From the NCBI GenBank assembly GCA_023251775.1, contig JAHEYC010000004.1, positions 1-54,547 on the forward strand: a stretch of 54,547 nucleotides of DNA, given 5' to 3'. The position numbers and the translations under genes are program-made. Below are positions 1 through 7,848 of the stretch, in pieces. The DNA comes from Sphingobacteriaceae bacterium (GTDB lineage Bacteria; Bacteroidota; Bacteroidia; B-17B0; Aurantibacillaceae). Each line of letters opens with the position of its first letter. Position 1 is the first letter of the stretch. Under the pieces are notes generated by a model. It saw only the letters and a list, made by a program, of their open reading frames with translations, was not told the DNA's origin and did no database searches.

Positions 1-28
1 TAAAAATTAATTTTCGTATATTTAGTTC

Positions 29-415
29 GTGCAAACAAGACCTCTCATTTTTATTTTACTAATTACACTAACGCTCGTTAATTTCGCGCAGGCACAGAAA
101 AAAAGTTCGTACACCGTAAAAAGAGAGCCTAACACAACTATCAAAAAAGGCAAATGCATGTTCAATATTAAATTTGTTGGGGCTGATGGAACTCCCCATA
201 CCGGCGGTGTTCGACTGATTTTTAATAATGATACCCTCTTCCCTAAAACCGACGCCAAAGGAACATATCACGATTGGATGGCAGAAGGCAAATACAAGAT
301 CGTGGCCTTTGTTCCTTATTGGCATGAAGTAATTACCGACTCTATTGTGTTTAGCAAGGATAAGATCATTACTATTCGGATGAAGTTTGAGGCTAAAGAA
401 TTACGGCATCATTAA
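29..415 (+). CDS. Small exported protein with a CarboxypepD_reg-like beta domain
   Basis: The 128-residue product begins with a hydrophobic signal peptide (about residues 6-22, ending in AQA) and contains one compact beta-rich domain. The region around GADGTPHTGG and TDAKGTYHDWMAEGKYKI resembles the transthyretin-like or carboxypeptidase-regulatory fold used in Bacteroidota envelope proteins. The start is a GTG; no upstream ATG is available in this frame. A near-consensus -7 element (TATATTTA, 17-24) lies only 4 nt upstream, so the mRNA may be leaderless. Function is unknown. The next gene encodes another exported protein on the same strand. Confidence 0.6.
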   Translation: MQTRPLIFILLITLTLVNFAQAQKKSSYTVKREPNTTIKKGKCMFNIKFVGADGTPHTGGVRLIFNNDTLFPKTDAKGTYHDWMAEGKYKIVAFVPYWHEVITDSIVFSKDKIITIRMKFEAKELRHH

Positions 416-490
416 GCAATAAAGTCTAAATTCCCTCGTTATTCTACAAAACACAACCCTTTGAACAAACCATTACTAAATTTCATACCC

Positions 491-1123
491 ATGAAAAAAG
501 CAGTAATGGTTTTTGCTATCTTATCCGCAACAGGGCAAATAGCCGCACAAACCAACGAAACATTAGAGTTGACAAAACTGAAGTTTGGTTTTAACATTGG
601 GCTTAATTATTCTAATGTGATAACGCAAGGAAGTCCCTCCGCTAGGTCAAAAAACGGAGCAGGATTTAGATTAGGACTCATTATGAGCGAGGACATTAAC
701 GAACGGTTTGCTCTATCGCCAAAAGCAGAACTTAGTTTCAACGATTGCAGTGTTGTTTATAACCCTTCCGGAAATTTGGATGTTGCATATGATGTTTATC
801 CGGTGAACGTTGATCTTATGACGCATGTTCTTTATAGGTTAAAGAATAAAAAATATAAATGTTATTTTTTAGCAGGGCCCAACGTTAAAATTCCTTTGAT
901 GACCGAAGAAGTTGGTGGAGTGCAAATAGTAAACGCTAATAAGCCTGGTAACAATCCTGATGTTGCCATTGATCTTGGTTTTGGATTTGAAAAGAACATG
1001 AAGTATTTTATACTTGCACCAGAATTACGTTATTCGTTTGGATTACTCAACGTTAACAAAGATCCAAGTCTTGATCACGTGTATTTCCATAATATTACTT
1101 TTGTGATAAATTTTAAAGGATAA
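491..1123 (+). CDS. Outer-membrane beta-barrel protein (porin-family type)
   Basis: From the ATG at 491 the product is 210 residues with a signal peptide ending near IAAQ. The mature part alternates amphipathic strands and ends in an aromatic-hydrophobic strand (YFHNITFVINF), typical of the small eight-strand OmpA/PorT-like 'outer membrane beta-barrel' family in Bacteroidota. The frame extends upstream to a TTG at 461, but the ATG places the signal peptide directly at the N-terminus and is preferred. No ligand can be inferred. It follows gene 29-415 by 75 nt and may be cotranscribed. Confidence 0.7.
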   Translation: MKKAVMVFAILSATGQIAAQTNETLELTKLKFGFNIGLNYSNVITQGSPSARSKNGAGFRLGLIMSEDINERFALSPKAELSFNDCSVVYNPSGNLDVAYDVYPVNVDLMTHVLYRLKNKKYKCYFLAGPNVKIPLMTEEVGGVQIVNANKPGNNPDVAIDLGFGFEKNMKYFILAPELRYSFGLLNVNKDPSLDHVYFHNITFVINFKG

Positions 1124-1187
1124 AATTTAGAACTAATTAACTATTCCTGTCTTGTGATTGATCTATTGCTTGAGTAATTTTATTCAA

Positions 1188-1787
1188 ATGAAATTTCTAA
1201 GCTTCATAGTATTTTTTGCGCTTTGTGTTTCATCGTTCACGTTTTCTCCAAAAATTCATTCCACAAAAAAGATCATCATCGATCTTCAACCATTTGATGA
1301 TCTTCCGAAAGACTATTTGAATTACGTTCATGCCGAACTCAAAAAAATGTATACCGATATTGAACTAAAAAAATCAATGCCTCTTCCTAAATTAGCATGG
1401 TATGCACCGCGTAAACGTTATAGAGCAGATTCTTTAATTCAATATTTAAGCAGAATAACTCCCAAAGGACATCTTACAATTGGATTAACTACAAAAGATA
1501 TTAGTACTACAGATGGTGCAATAAAAGATTGGGGAATAATGGGACTTGGTTATTGTCCCGGCAAGTCTTGCGTTGCTTCTTCATTTAGATTGAGTAAAGA
1601 CAATAAACTCCTTCAATTATTTAAAGTTTCGATCCATGAATTAGGACATACGCAAGGTATTCCTCATTGCCCAAACAAAACTTGTTATATGCAAGATGCC
1701 GAAGGGAAGAATAAAACCGATGAAGAAGTGGGATTTTGCGATAAATGTAAGAATATCTTACTTAAGTCAGGTTGGGCGTTAAAATAA
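1188..1787 (+). CDS. Secreted archaemetzincin-family zinc metalloprotease
   Basis: The 199-residue protein has a signal peptide (about residues 1-19) and the archaemetzincin zinc signature: HELGHTQGIPH at residues 150-160, followed by C161, C166, M168, C184 and C187. The three His ligands and Glu151 form the catalytic zinc site. The four Cys form the structural zinc site that separates archaemetzincins from other metzincins. The spacing between Met168 and the last Cys pair is 15 residues, where I recall about 17 for the family. Archaemetzincins are usually cytoplasmic, so the signal peptide is notable. The ATG at 1188 was chosen over a TTG at 1158 because it puts the hydrophobic segment at the N-terminus. 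Substrate unknown. Confidence 0.85.
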   Translation: MKFLSFIVFFALCVSSFTFSPKIHSTKKIIIDLQPFDDLPKDYLNYVHAELKKMYTDIELKKSMPLPKLAWYAPRKRYRADSLIQYLSRITPKGHLTIGLTTKDISTTDGAIKDWGIMGLGYCPGKSCVASSFRLSKDNKLLQLFKVSIHELGHTQGIPHCPNKTCYMQDAEGKNKTDEEVGFCDKCKNILLKSGWALK

Positions 1788-1835
1788 AACCATTTTTATT
1801 GACTTTTCTTGAACTTAATGTTATCTTGCAGAGGT

Positions 1836-2774
1836 ATGTTCAAGAAATTTATTCCCCTCTTCGCCCTCCTATTAATTGGTTGCGGCAATAAAAAAAATTC
1901 TGACTCTAAAGATGGGTCGGGCGATCAAAAGAACGAGGCAAGTTATAAGATCGTTTATTTAACTGCGCCATACAAAAGTTATATTGATGCGGTAAAAAAA
2001 GATTATTCCAATAAAGGGAAGATCTACGACGAAAAATTGATCAATCCTCTTATTAATAATTATTTTTCAAAGTGCGAGTATCTTGATCTGTTTAGGTATG
2101 GTTATTCGTATTTTATTCCGGATACCATGGGAATTGAGCATGCGATCAATGGAATTACTTCAAATAAAAGTGAGATCGAAGAAGCTATTCATAAATCGAT
2201 AAACAAATGCAACGATTATTTAAAAGATGATAGCATTACATTTTATGTTCAGCCTCCAAATATCTCAAAGAGCGAGATCCTAAACAGAATGGGCGGCGTA
2301 ACCGGAATGACCATTGGAAGCAAACACATTTTAATTACGGTTGATACCGATGTGAACGGTTGGAAAGAAGGAATGGAATATTGCGTAGCTCGTGAATTTT
2401 TGCATTCGTATTGGACAACCACGCATTATGATTCAACTTTTAAGTGGACCCTACTCCGCTATCTTGTGTATGAAGGAAAAGCAGATGTTTTCGCGAAAAA
2501 ATTATATCCCAATGCAAAAGCACCATGGACAAGCGCTTTGGATGAACCAAAAAAATTAGAATTGTGGGAAAAAATAAAACCAAGATTGAGCACACGCAAT
2601 TTCTTTTTTATTCCTGAAGTAATGTTTGGTTCAAAAGATTATCCTTTATGGAGCGGTTATACCATGGGTTATAAAATGGTGCAAGATGGATTAAAATCAC
2701 AACCCAATTTAAAATTAGAAGAATGGGTGGCGCTTGATGCCGAAAAAATACGCGACATGAGTGGTTGGAAGTAA
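1836..2774 (+). CDS. DUF2268-like lipoprotein with a degenerate HExxH
   Basis: The 312-residue product has a lipoprotein signal (lipobox LLIGC, Cys16) and an acidic Ser/Asp/Lys linker. The segment MGGVTGMTIGSKHILITVD, followed by VAREFLHSYW and YEGKADVFA, has the layout of DUF2268 putative zinc proteases (YjaZ-like), where the motif is HExxH followed by an E-G-x-A-D/E helix. Here the first metal-ligand His is Arg186 (RExxH, codon CGT at 2391-2393; CAT would be His), while Glu187, His190 and Glu213 are retained. It may be an inactive protease-like binding protein. The ATG at 1836 was preferred over an upstream TTG because it gives a clean lipobox. It lies in a run of exported proteins. Confidence 0.65.
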   Translation: MFKKFIPLFALLLIGCGNKKNSDSKDGSGDQKNEASYKIVYLTAPYKSYIDAVKKDYSNKGKIYDEKLINPLINNYFSKCEYLDLFRYGYSYFIPDTMGIEHAINGITSNKSEIEEAIHKSINKCNDYLKDDSITFYVQPPNISKSEILNRMGGVTGMTIGSKHILITVDTDVNGWKEGMEYCVAREFLHSYWTTTHYDSTFKWTLLRYLVYEGKADVFAKKLYPNAKAPWTSALDEPKKLELWEKIKPRLSTRNFFFIPEVMFGSKDYPLWSGYTMGYKMVQDGLKSQPNLKLEEWVALDAEKIRDMSGWK

Positions 2775-2787
2775 ACTGCTTTAAAAA

Positions 2788-3381
2788 ATGAAAGCCGTAT
2801 TATTCATTTCTTATTTTCTATTCTGTTTTTCAAGTAATGCGCAATTCTCTTCCGAATGCTTTGATGAAGCAAAACAAAAGATCGTAAAAGATGCCAAGGA
2901 AGGTGTTTTCGGACAGAAAGATTCTACAGGAATGATCTATATTACTCCGGAGCAAAGAGCGGGTTACTTTATCGGCTGTAAATTTCCGTATGCCCCTTTA
3001 AGATCTTACGACGATAAAGAGATCAATCCTATAAATATTAAGGCGGATCTAACCATCATTAATTACAATTATACGTATTGCCAGGAGTGTTTATTGCAAC
3101 TTGATAAACTTATGGCTTTCAAAAAGGAATCCAAGAAAGATATCAAGATCATTGTTCTATTCAAGGAAAAAAAAGAAGATCTAAAGGAGATCATAGAAAA
3201 GTATAAAGATCATTTGTTCATTGCAGCCGATGCTGAGAACTGGATGAAAGCTTATAATTTGGGAATGGGCTATCCACTGAATTATATTTTGGATAAAAAC
3301 AAGAGCATAAAATATCTTATAAGTGGGGGAAGTTATGATGACACCGATGAATTCTCAAAGACTTTGCGGGCGATAAAATAA
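2788..3381 (+). CDS. Exported thioredoxin-fold protein with CQEC motif
   Basis: The 197-residue protein has a signal peptide ending at NAQ (about residue 19) and a thioredoxin/TlpA-like core. The strand LTIINYNYTY leads into C98-Q-E-C101 at the start of a helix, and a later YPLNYILDKN corresponds to the cis-Pro strand and following strand of the fold. It is probably a periplasmic thiol-disulfide or redox-sensing protein. It starts 14 nt after the DUF2268-like lipoprotein gene, consistent with cotranscription. The CxxC is intact, so oxidoreductase activity is possible, but the substrate is unknown. Confidence 0.7.
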   Translation: MKAVLFISYFLFCFSSNAQFSSECFDEAKQKIVKDAKEGVFGQKDSTGMIYITPEQRAGYFIGCKFPYAPLRSYDDKEINPINIKADLTIINYNYTYCQECLLQLDKLMAFKKESKKDIKIIVLFKEKKEDLKEIIEKYKDHLFIAADAENWMKAYNLGMGYPLNYILDKNKSIKYLISGGSYDDTDEFSKTLRAIK

Positions 3382-3392
3382 AATCATGTCTT

Positions 3393-3411
3393 GCGGGACA
3401 AAATGTCCCGC
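3393..3411. repeat. REP-like hairpin, left copy
   Basis: The arms GCGGGACA and TGTCCCGC flank an AAA loop. Its central 17 nt are the exact reverse complement of the second hairpin at 3441-3459, so the two copies form an inverted pair about 30 bp apart, as in REP/BIME arrangements. Confidence 0.75.
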
Positions 3412-3440
3412 TCAACCTGAACATCCCGATCTCAAGTTGG

Positions 3441-3459
3441 ACGGGACATTTTGTCCCGT
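3441..3459. repeat. REP-like hairpin, right (inverted) copy
   Basis: The arms ACGGGACA and TGTCCCGT flank a TTT loop. This is the inverted partner of the hairpin at 3393-3411. Confidence 0.75.
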
Positions 3460-3522
3460 AGGCAACCTGTATTTAAACTCCAATTTTCCAAACTGCTGCG
3501 TGAGGGATTGCAGCGGAAATCC

Positions 3523-3553
3523 TTTTTTGCTGAGTAATTCCATTAGCAAAAAA
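3523..3553. repeat. Stem-loop inside a GGATTGCAGCGGAAATCC-type extragenic repeat
   Basis: TTTTTTGCT (3523-3531) pairs with AGCAAAAAA (3545-3553), giving a 9-bp stem. The surrounding text, from GAGGGATTGCAGCGG to AAGCCCGACCCC, is of a kind I recall as a common intergenic repeat in Flavobacteriia; that recollection is not verified here. Confidence 0.55.
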
Positions 3554-3780
3554 GATTGAAGCGAAAAGCCCGACCCCGCATGGTTAATTCCACCTGCGGG
3601 GGCACGCCCAAATTATTCTTCCTAACTAACTCCGATTGGAATCCTCCGTCACTCCGTGACACCTCCTTTTTCAAAGGAGGATAACTTCATTAGAATTACC
3701 CATTTTTCCACTAAGCCTATTGTGATGCATCGTGAACTTCGTTCTTCTTCGTTTACTTCGTGGTTTCTGCCTCTAAAAAA

Positions 3781-4437
3781 TTAAACAGTTTCCACGATCA
3801 TACACTCTGCAGCCTTTGAACTAATTGTAACTTCTTTTTTATTGCAGATCAGTACAATAGTATTATCAAACTCTTCAATTCCTTTAACTTCAATATTAGC
3901 ACCAATGATCAATTGGTGTTTTTCAAGGAATTTTAAAAATGCAACTGAGTGATCGGTAACGCCCATCAATTTATAATTGCTTTTTGTTTTTGCTTCGGAT
4001 AATTTTATGAAATTACTTTTCTTTATTTTTCCCTTTGCGTCAGGAATTGGGTCTCCGTGAGGATCGAACATTGGATTTCCTAATATCGTAGATAATTTAT
4101 TAATGAGCTTGTCATTTTTAATATGCTCTAACTCCTCCGCTATCTCGTGCACTTCATCCCAACCAAAACCTAATTCTTTAGCTAAATAAGTTTCCCAAAT
4201 TCTATGTCGGCGAACAATACTCAAAGCTAATTTAGCGCCCGCTGTGGTTAATCGTGTGCCATAAGATTTTTCATATACCACATATTTTAACTCATGAAGC
4301 TTACGCAAACCTTCTGTTACCGAGGCAGGACTAATGCTCAACTTATTGGCTAATTGCTGATTTACAACCACCGCGCTATTATTGGAAGAAAGATTATAGA
4401 TGGTTTTTAGGTAATTCTCTACGGTTTCTTGTCTCAT
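3781..4437 (-). CDS. DtxR/MntR-family metal-dependent transcriptional repressor
   Basis: The 218-residue protein has an N-terminal winged helix (about residues 1-65, with recognition helix around SISPASVTEGLRKL). A metal-binding dimerisation domain follows (RRHRIWE at 76-82 and EELEH at 101-105 carry the expected His/Glu ligands), then a C-terminal FeoA/SH3-like domain (about 145-218). The length matches DtxR/IdeR (about 226) rather than short MntR (about 140). Whether it senses Mn(II) or Fe(II) cannot be decided by eye. It is divergent from a di-heme oxidase operon, and a palindrome (4446-4462) 9 bp from its start codon is a plausible operator for both directions. Confidence 0.85.
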   Translation of the reverse strand: MRQETVENYLKTIYNLSSNNSAVVVNQQLANKLSISPASVTEGLRKLHELKYVVYEKSYGTRLTTAGAKLALSIVRRHRIWETYLAKELGFGWDEVHEIAEELEHIKNDKLINKLSTILGNPMFDPHGDPIPDAKGKIKKSNFIKLSEAKTKSNYKLMGVTDHSVAFLKFLEKHQLIIGANIEVKGIEEFDNTIVLICNKKEVTISSKAAECMIVETV

Positions 4438-4445
4438 AAATTATC

Positions 4446-4462
4446 TTTTAGGTATACCAAAA
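4446..4462. promoter_or_regulatory. Putative DtxR/MntR operator palindrome
   Basis: TTTTAGGTATACCAAAA is a near-perfect palindrome centred on GGTATACC; only the A/A pair flanking the core is unpaired. It lies in the 71-bp divergent region between the DtxR-family gene and the di-heme oxidase gene. The AGG..CCT/CCA layout resembles DtxR-type boxes. It would autoregulate the repressor and control the operon starting at 4509. Confidence 0.6.
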
Positions 4463-4508
4463 TTAATAATTTATTCTTAATAAAAAATAGGCACCTTTGC
4501 TTTTCTTA

Positions 4509-5696
4509 ATGAAACGCCTATTTATATACTTCACTTTTTTAACCATCTTGGTAATTAGCTGTAAAAAGTTAACACCTAAGCTTCCTGAAGATCATCAGAT
4601 CCTTGAGGGACCTATTAAGGGCCTTACCGCTGCCGAGCAAGATCAATTTTTGAAAGGTGATATTGGTTTTGGTGCTGTTTTTACACCACAAAACGGATTG
4701 GGTCCCATTTTTGTTGCAAATTCATGTGCCTCTTGTCATGCCGGCGATGGAAAAGGACATCCATTTACAACCCTTACTCGTTTTGGACAAACTGATAGCA
4801 CGGGAAATCAATTTGTACAATTGGGCGGACCGCAATTACAAAATCGTGCAATTCCGGGTTATTCGCCCGAAATAATTCCAAGTGGTGCAACATCTTCGAA
4901 AATTTTACCTCCTGCAAATACAGGTCTTGGTTATTTGGATGCTGTAAGCGATCAGGATCTTTTATTAATGAGCGATCCAAATGATGCTGATGCAGATGGA
5001 ATAAGCGGCGTTCCAAATTGGGTGAATGTTCCGGCTTATTGTCAATTTCGCGCAAATGCCATAAGCATGAACGGAAAACATATGGCGCGTTTCGGAAAAA
5101 AAGGTGCAGCATACGATCTTATACAACAAACAGCGAATGCCTACAATCAAGATATGGGAATTAATAGCACTTACGAATCAATTGATACTTACCGAAAACA
5201 ACCTGTGGAACCCGAAGTAAGTAACACAACTTTACAAAATGTGGTATTTTATTTAAAAACATTAAAAGCACCGGTGCAACGCAATGCAAATGATGCGGAC
5301 GTAATTGCAGGAAAACAAATTTTTATGTCTACAGGTTGTGATAAATGTCATCGTGCGGAATTAAAAACAGGATCATCGCCAATTAAAGTTCTTTCTAACA
5401 TTACATTTCATCCATACACTGATCTTTTATTACATGATATGGGTCCGGCATTAGATGATAATTATACCGAAGGTTCAGCAAAAACATCTGAATGGAAAAC
5501 GCCTGCGCTTTGGGGTTTGGGCCTTTCAAAAAAGTCACAAGGTGGTTCGTATTTTTTAATGCATGATGGCAGAGCACATTCTATTGATGAGGCTATTCAA
5601 TTACATGGAGGCGAAGCTTTACAAATTCGGTTGGCTTACGGAAACTTAAGTATGACAGAACGTGATCAATTGCTAAAATTTTTGGAAAGTTTGTAA
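4509..5696 (+). CDS. Di-heme c-type cytochrome lipoprotein of the DHOR (DUF1111) family
   Basis: The 395-residue product has a lipobox (LVISC, Cys18) and two CxxCH heme sites: CASCH at 73-77 and CDKCH at 277-281. The first region, GLGPIFVANSCASCH followed by GDGKGHP, is typical of the 'thiol oxidoreductase' or di-heme oxidoreductase family related to cytochrome c peroxidases. The C-terminal LMHDGRAHSIDEAIQLHGGEA is also family-typical. It is probably a periplasm-facing electron-transfer enzyme. The ATG at 4509 gives a correct lipoprotein signal; a CACCTTTG element at 4492-4499 is a plausible -7 box. It is the first gene of a tightly packed operon with a Rieske protein and a porin. Confidence 0.85.
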   Translation: MKRLFIYFTFLTILVISCKKLTPKLPEDHQILEGPIKGLTAAEQDQFLKGDIGFGAVFTPQNGLGPIFVANSCASCHAGDGKGHPFTTLTRFGQTDSTGNQFVQLGGPQLQNRAIPGYSPEIIPSGATSSKILPPANTGLGYLDAVSDQDLLLMSDPNDADADGISGVPNWVNVPAYCQFRANAISMNGKHMARFGKKGAAYDLIQQTANAYNQDMGINSTYESIDTYRKQPVEPEVSNTTLQNVVFYLKTLKAPVQRNANDADVIAGKQIFMSTGCDKCHRAELKTGSSPIKVLSNITFHPYTDLLLHDMGPALDDNYTEGSAKTSEWKTPALWGLGLSKKSQGGSYFLMHDGRAHSIDEAIQLHGGEALQIRLAYGNLSMTERDQLLKFLESL

Positions 5697-6139
5697 TGAA
5701 CCGCAGAGATTTTATACATACATCGTGCGTTGCATGTGCAGCAAGTATAGGAGTGCTTTCATTATTACAATCGTGCACAACAAATAAATATGTAAGTAAT
5801 ATAAAGATAGAGCAAAATAAACTATCAGTGAAGCGTACAGAGTTTACGGTGGTGAAAAAAGGAAAAGCAATTCAACAAAAATTTATTATACTAAAACCTG
5901 AAAATTCTCCGTTTCCTATTGCTTTATATCAATTGCCAAATGATGAATTCAAGGCCTTATACTTACAATGCAGTCATTTGGGATGTGAGTTAAATGCGTT
6001 TGAAACTACTTTAGTTTGCCCTTGTCACGGAGCCGAATTCAATACAAATGGAGAAGTTACTCAAGGCCCGGCAATAATACCTATAAAAACATTCGTCACA
6101 AGCAGCGATGCAGAAAACGTTTATATACAATTAGCGTGA
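5696..6139 (+). CDS. Tat-exported Rieske [2Fe-2S] lipoprotein
   Basis: The 147-residue protein begins with a twin-arginine motif (NRRDFI) and a lipobox-like LLQSC (Cys27). Its Rieske domain carries CSHLGC (92-97) and CPCHG (108-112). Cys92, His94, Cys108 and His111 would bind the cluster; Cys97 and Cys110 would form the disulfide seen in bc1/b6f Rieske proteins. No cytochrome b gene is adjacent, so this is a stand-alone Rieske subunit. Its ATG overlaps the upstream stop codon by 1 base (TAATG) and its own stop overlaps the next gene, indicating translational coupling. It is likely the electron partner of the di-heme protein. Confidence 0.9.
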   Translation: MNRRDFIHTSCVACAASIGVLSLLQSCTTNKYVSNIKIEQNKLSVKRTEFTVVKKGKAIQQKFIILKPENSPFPIALYQLPNDEFKALYLQCSHLGCELNAFETTLVCPCHGAEFNTNGEVTQGPAIIPIKTFVTSSDAENVYIQLA

Positions 6140-7353
6140 AGAATATTTTGATCATATTTAGTTTACTTGCATTGAATTTGAATTCGCAATCTGATTCGAG
6201 TAAAATAAAACGCGCTCCAACAGATACTTCCAAAATGCTTTTGAATATGGACGCGGTGTATAACCGTCCTTTTTTACAATACGGAAAAATTCCGGTTGCG
6301 CTTGGAGGTTATATGGAAGCAAATACAAATTACGCCGTAACCGATGGTATTACCGAAGGTTTATCATTTCAAATGCGACGAATGACCTTATTTGTTTCTT
6401 CAAGTATTCATCGCAAAATAAAATTTTTATCGGAAATAGAGTTTGAAGATGGAACTAAAGAAATAAATATTGAATTTGCTGCGCTCGACTTTCAATTGCA
6501 TCATTTAGTGAATTTCCGTGGAGGAATTATCATGAACCCTATTGGTGGTTTCAATCAAAATCATGATGGTCCAAGATGGGAATTTATTGACCGACCAATT
6601 TCGGCCACGCAATTATTGCCTGCTACATTTAGCAATGTTGGTTTTGGATTTTACGGAAAAACATACCAACCAAAATATGTTTGGGCCTATGAATTGTATT
6701 TAACTAATGGGTGGAACGATCGTATCATTGGAAATTCACAGAACAAAACGTATTTACCTGCCACCAAATTAGATCCTGAACGTTTTGAAGAAAGTTTTAA
6801 CGGCGTACCAATGACCAATGCAAAAACATCGTTACGTTTTAAAGGTATTGGTGAAATTGGTTTATCGTATATGGGTGGAGTTTATAATAAATTTCAAGAT
6901 GATGGCTTAACTTTTGATAAAAAAAGAAGAGCTGATGTGTTTGCAGTTGACTTTAATACAAGCTTAAGAACAAAAACAAATATAACAGCCGAATTTGCTT
7001 GGACATTTATTGACGTTCCTGATACATACACTCAACAATACGGGAAAAAACAACATGGAGGTTTTATTGATATTGTTCAACCCTTAATTAAACGACCAAT
7101 GTTTGGTTTTGAAAAAGCAAGTTTTAATATAGCCATGCGTGCTGAGTATGTGGATTGGAATGTTGGAACCTTTAATGAGACCGGCGGAAATATTGCCGAT
7201 GATATTTTTTCAATAGTGCCCGCTATTAGTTTCCGAACCTCTTCGCAAACGGTTATCCGTTTAAATTACCGTTACCAATGGCAAAAAGATCTGTTGGGTA
7301 ATCCTGCCTCGCGCACTGCTGCTATTCAATTTGGAATAAGTAGTTATTTCTAA
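6136..7353 (+). CDS. Outer-membrane porin (phosphate-selective porin O/P-like barrel)
   Basis: The chosen start is the GTG at 6136, inside GTGA overlapping the Rieske stop codon. It gives a 405-residue protein whose N-terminus is a signal peptide ending near NLNSQS. A longer reading of the same frame from 6016 lies inside the Rieske gene and lacks a leading signal. The mature part consists of beta-barrel strands (GYMEANTNYAV, FQMRRMTLFVSS, IKFLSEIEFEDG, RGGIIMNPIGGFNQNHDGPR) typical of OprO/OprP-like porins, ending in QFGISSYF with terminal aromatic Phe. Coupling to the di-heme and Rieske genes suggests uptake of a substrate or metal connected to their redox function. Confidence 0.75.
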   Translation: MKNILIIFSLLALNLNSQSDSSKIKRAPTDTSKMLLNMDAVYNRPFLQYGKIPVALGGYMEANTNYAVTDGITEGLSFQMRRMTLFVSSSIHRKIKFLSEIEFEDGTKEINIEFAALDFQLHHLVNFRGGIIMNPIGGFNQNHDGPRWEFIDRPISATQLLPATFSNVGFGFYGKTYQPKYVWAYELYLTNGWNDRIIGNSQNKTYLPATKLDPERFEESFNGVPMTNAKTSLRFKGIGEIGLSYMGGVYNKFQDDGLTFDKKRRADVFAVDFNTSLRTKTNITAEFAWTFIDVPDTYTQQYGKKQHGGFIDIVQPLIKRPMFGFEKASFNIAMRAEYVDWNVGTFNETGGNIADDIFSIVPAISFRTSSQTVIRLNYRYQWQKDLLGNPASRTAAIQFGISSYF

Positions 7354-7374
7354 TAAAATCGTAAATTAGTGCTT

Positions 7375-7842
7375 ATGCAACTAAGCGCCAAACGTAAAGA
7401 GATCCTTATTTATGGCATTTCCATGGCTGCACTTTTATTATTGCTTAAGTGGCTCGAAACTCATTTCATTATTTATAATTACCGTCTTGAAATTTTCATA
7501 GGAGCAATTTCTATTACATTTACTGCTTTAGGAATTTGGCTTGCTCTAAAACTTGTAAAACCAAAAGTGGAGACCCGTATAGTAGAAAAGGAAGTTTATA
7601 TTGATACCTCTTTGCAAACCGAGATCAATCAAAAAGAAATAGATAAGCTTGGAATTAGCAAACGCGAACTGGACGTTTTAGGATTAATGGCCACCGGTTT
7701 AAGCAATGAAGAGATAGCCGAAAAATTATTTGTAAGTTTGAATACAGTAAAAACACATTCGTCCAATATTTTTTTGAAATTGGATGTAAAACGAAGGACT
7801 CAAGCAGTTGAAAAAGCTAAACGATTGAATATCATTCATTAA
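7375..7842 (+). CDS. Membrane-anchored LuxR-type HTH regulator
   Basis: The 155-residue protein has two N-terminal transmembrane helices (about residues 10-28 and 37-58), a short linker and a C-terminal LuxR/NarL-type helix-turn-helix (ISKRELDVLGLMATGLSNEE to about residue 150, with VSLNTVKTHSSNIF as recognition region). It has no receiver domain, so this is a membrane-bound one-component regulator. The ATG at 7375 follows a GTG 6 nt upstream; either is possible. It sits just upstream of a DUF4199-VOC gene pair, whose promoter carries two imperfect direct repeats that could be its targets. Confidence 0.75.
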   Translation: MQLSAKRKEILIYGISMAALLLLLKWLETHFIIYNYRLEIFIGAISITFTALGIWLALKLVKPKVETRIVEKEVYIDTSLQTEINQKEIDKLGISKRELDVLGLMATGLSNEEIAEKLFVSLNTVKTHSSNIFLKLDVKRRTQAVEKAKRLNIIH

Positions 7843-7848
7843 AATATC

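Larger units (their letters stand above)
3382..3780. repeat. Gene-free 399-bp tail-to-tail spacer filled with extragenic repeats
   Basis: No ORF is credible here. The spacer holds a pair of inverted 17-19 bp hairpins (3393-3411 and 3441-3459), a hairpin with a 9-bp stem (3523-3553), a 13-nt gtcac/gtgac palindrome (3648-3660), a CCTCCTTT/AAAGGAGG hairpin (3662-3680) and a terminal block (3761-3777) shared with one end of the repeat at 29908-30065. It lies between two converging genes, where several of these hairpins could also act as bidirectional terminators. Confidence 0.7.

Noticed and set aside
3382-3780. CRISPR-like array
   Set aside because: The repeats are palindromic and inverted, of different families, without regular spacers or cas genes.
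6016-6135. Long upstream extension of the porin frame inside the Rieske gene
   Set aside because: It would overlap the Rieske coding sequence by 124 nt and bury the signal peptide; the GTG at 6136 inside the Rieske stop codon is the natural coupled start.
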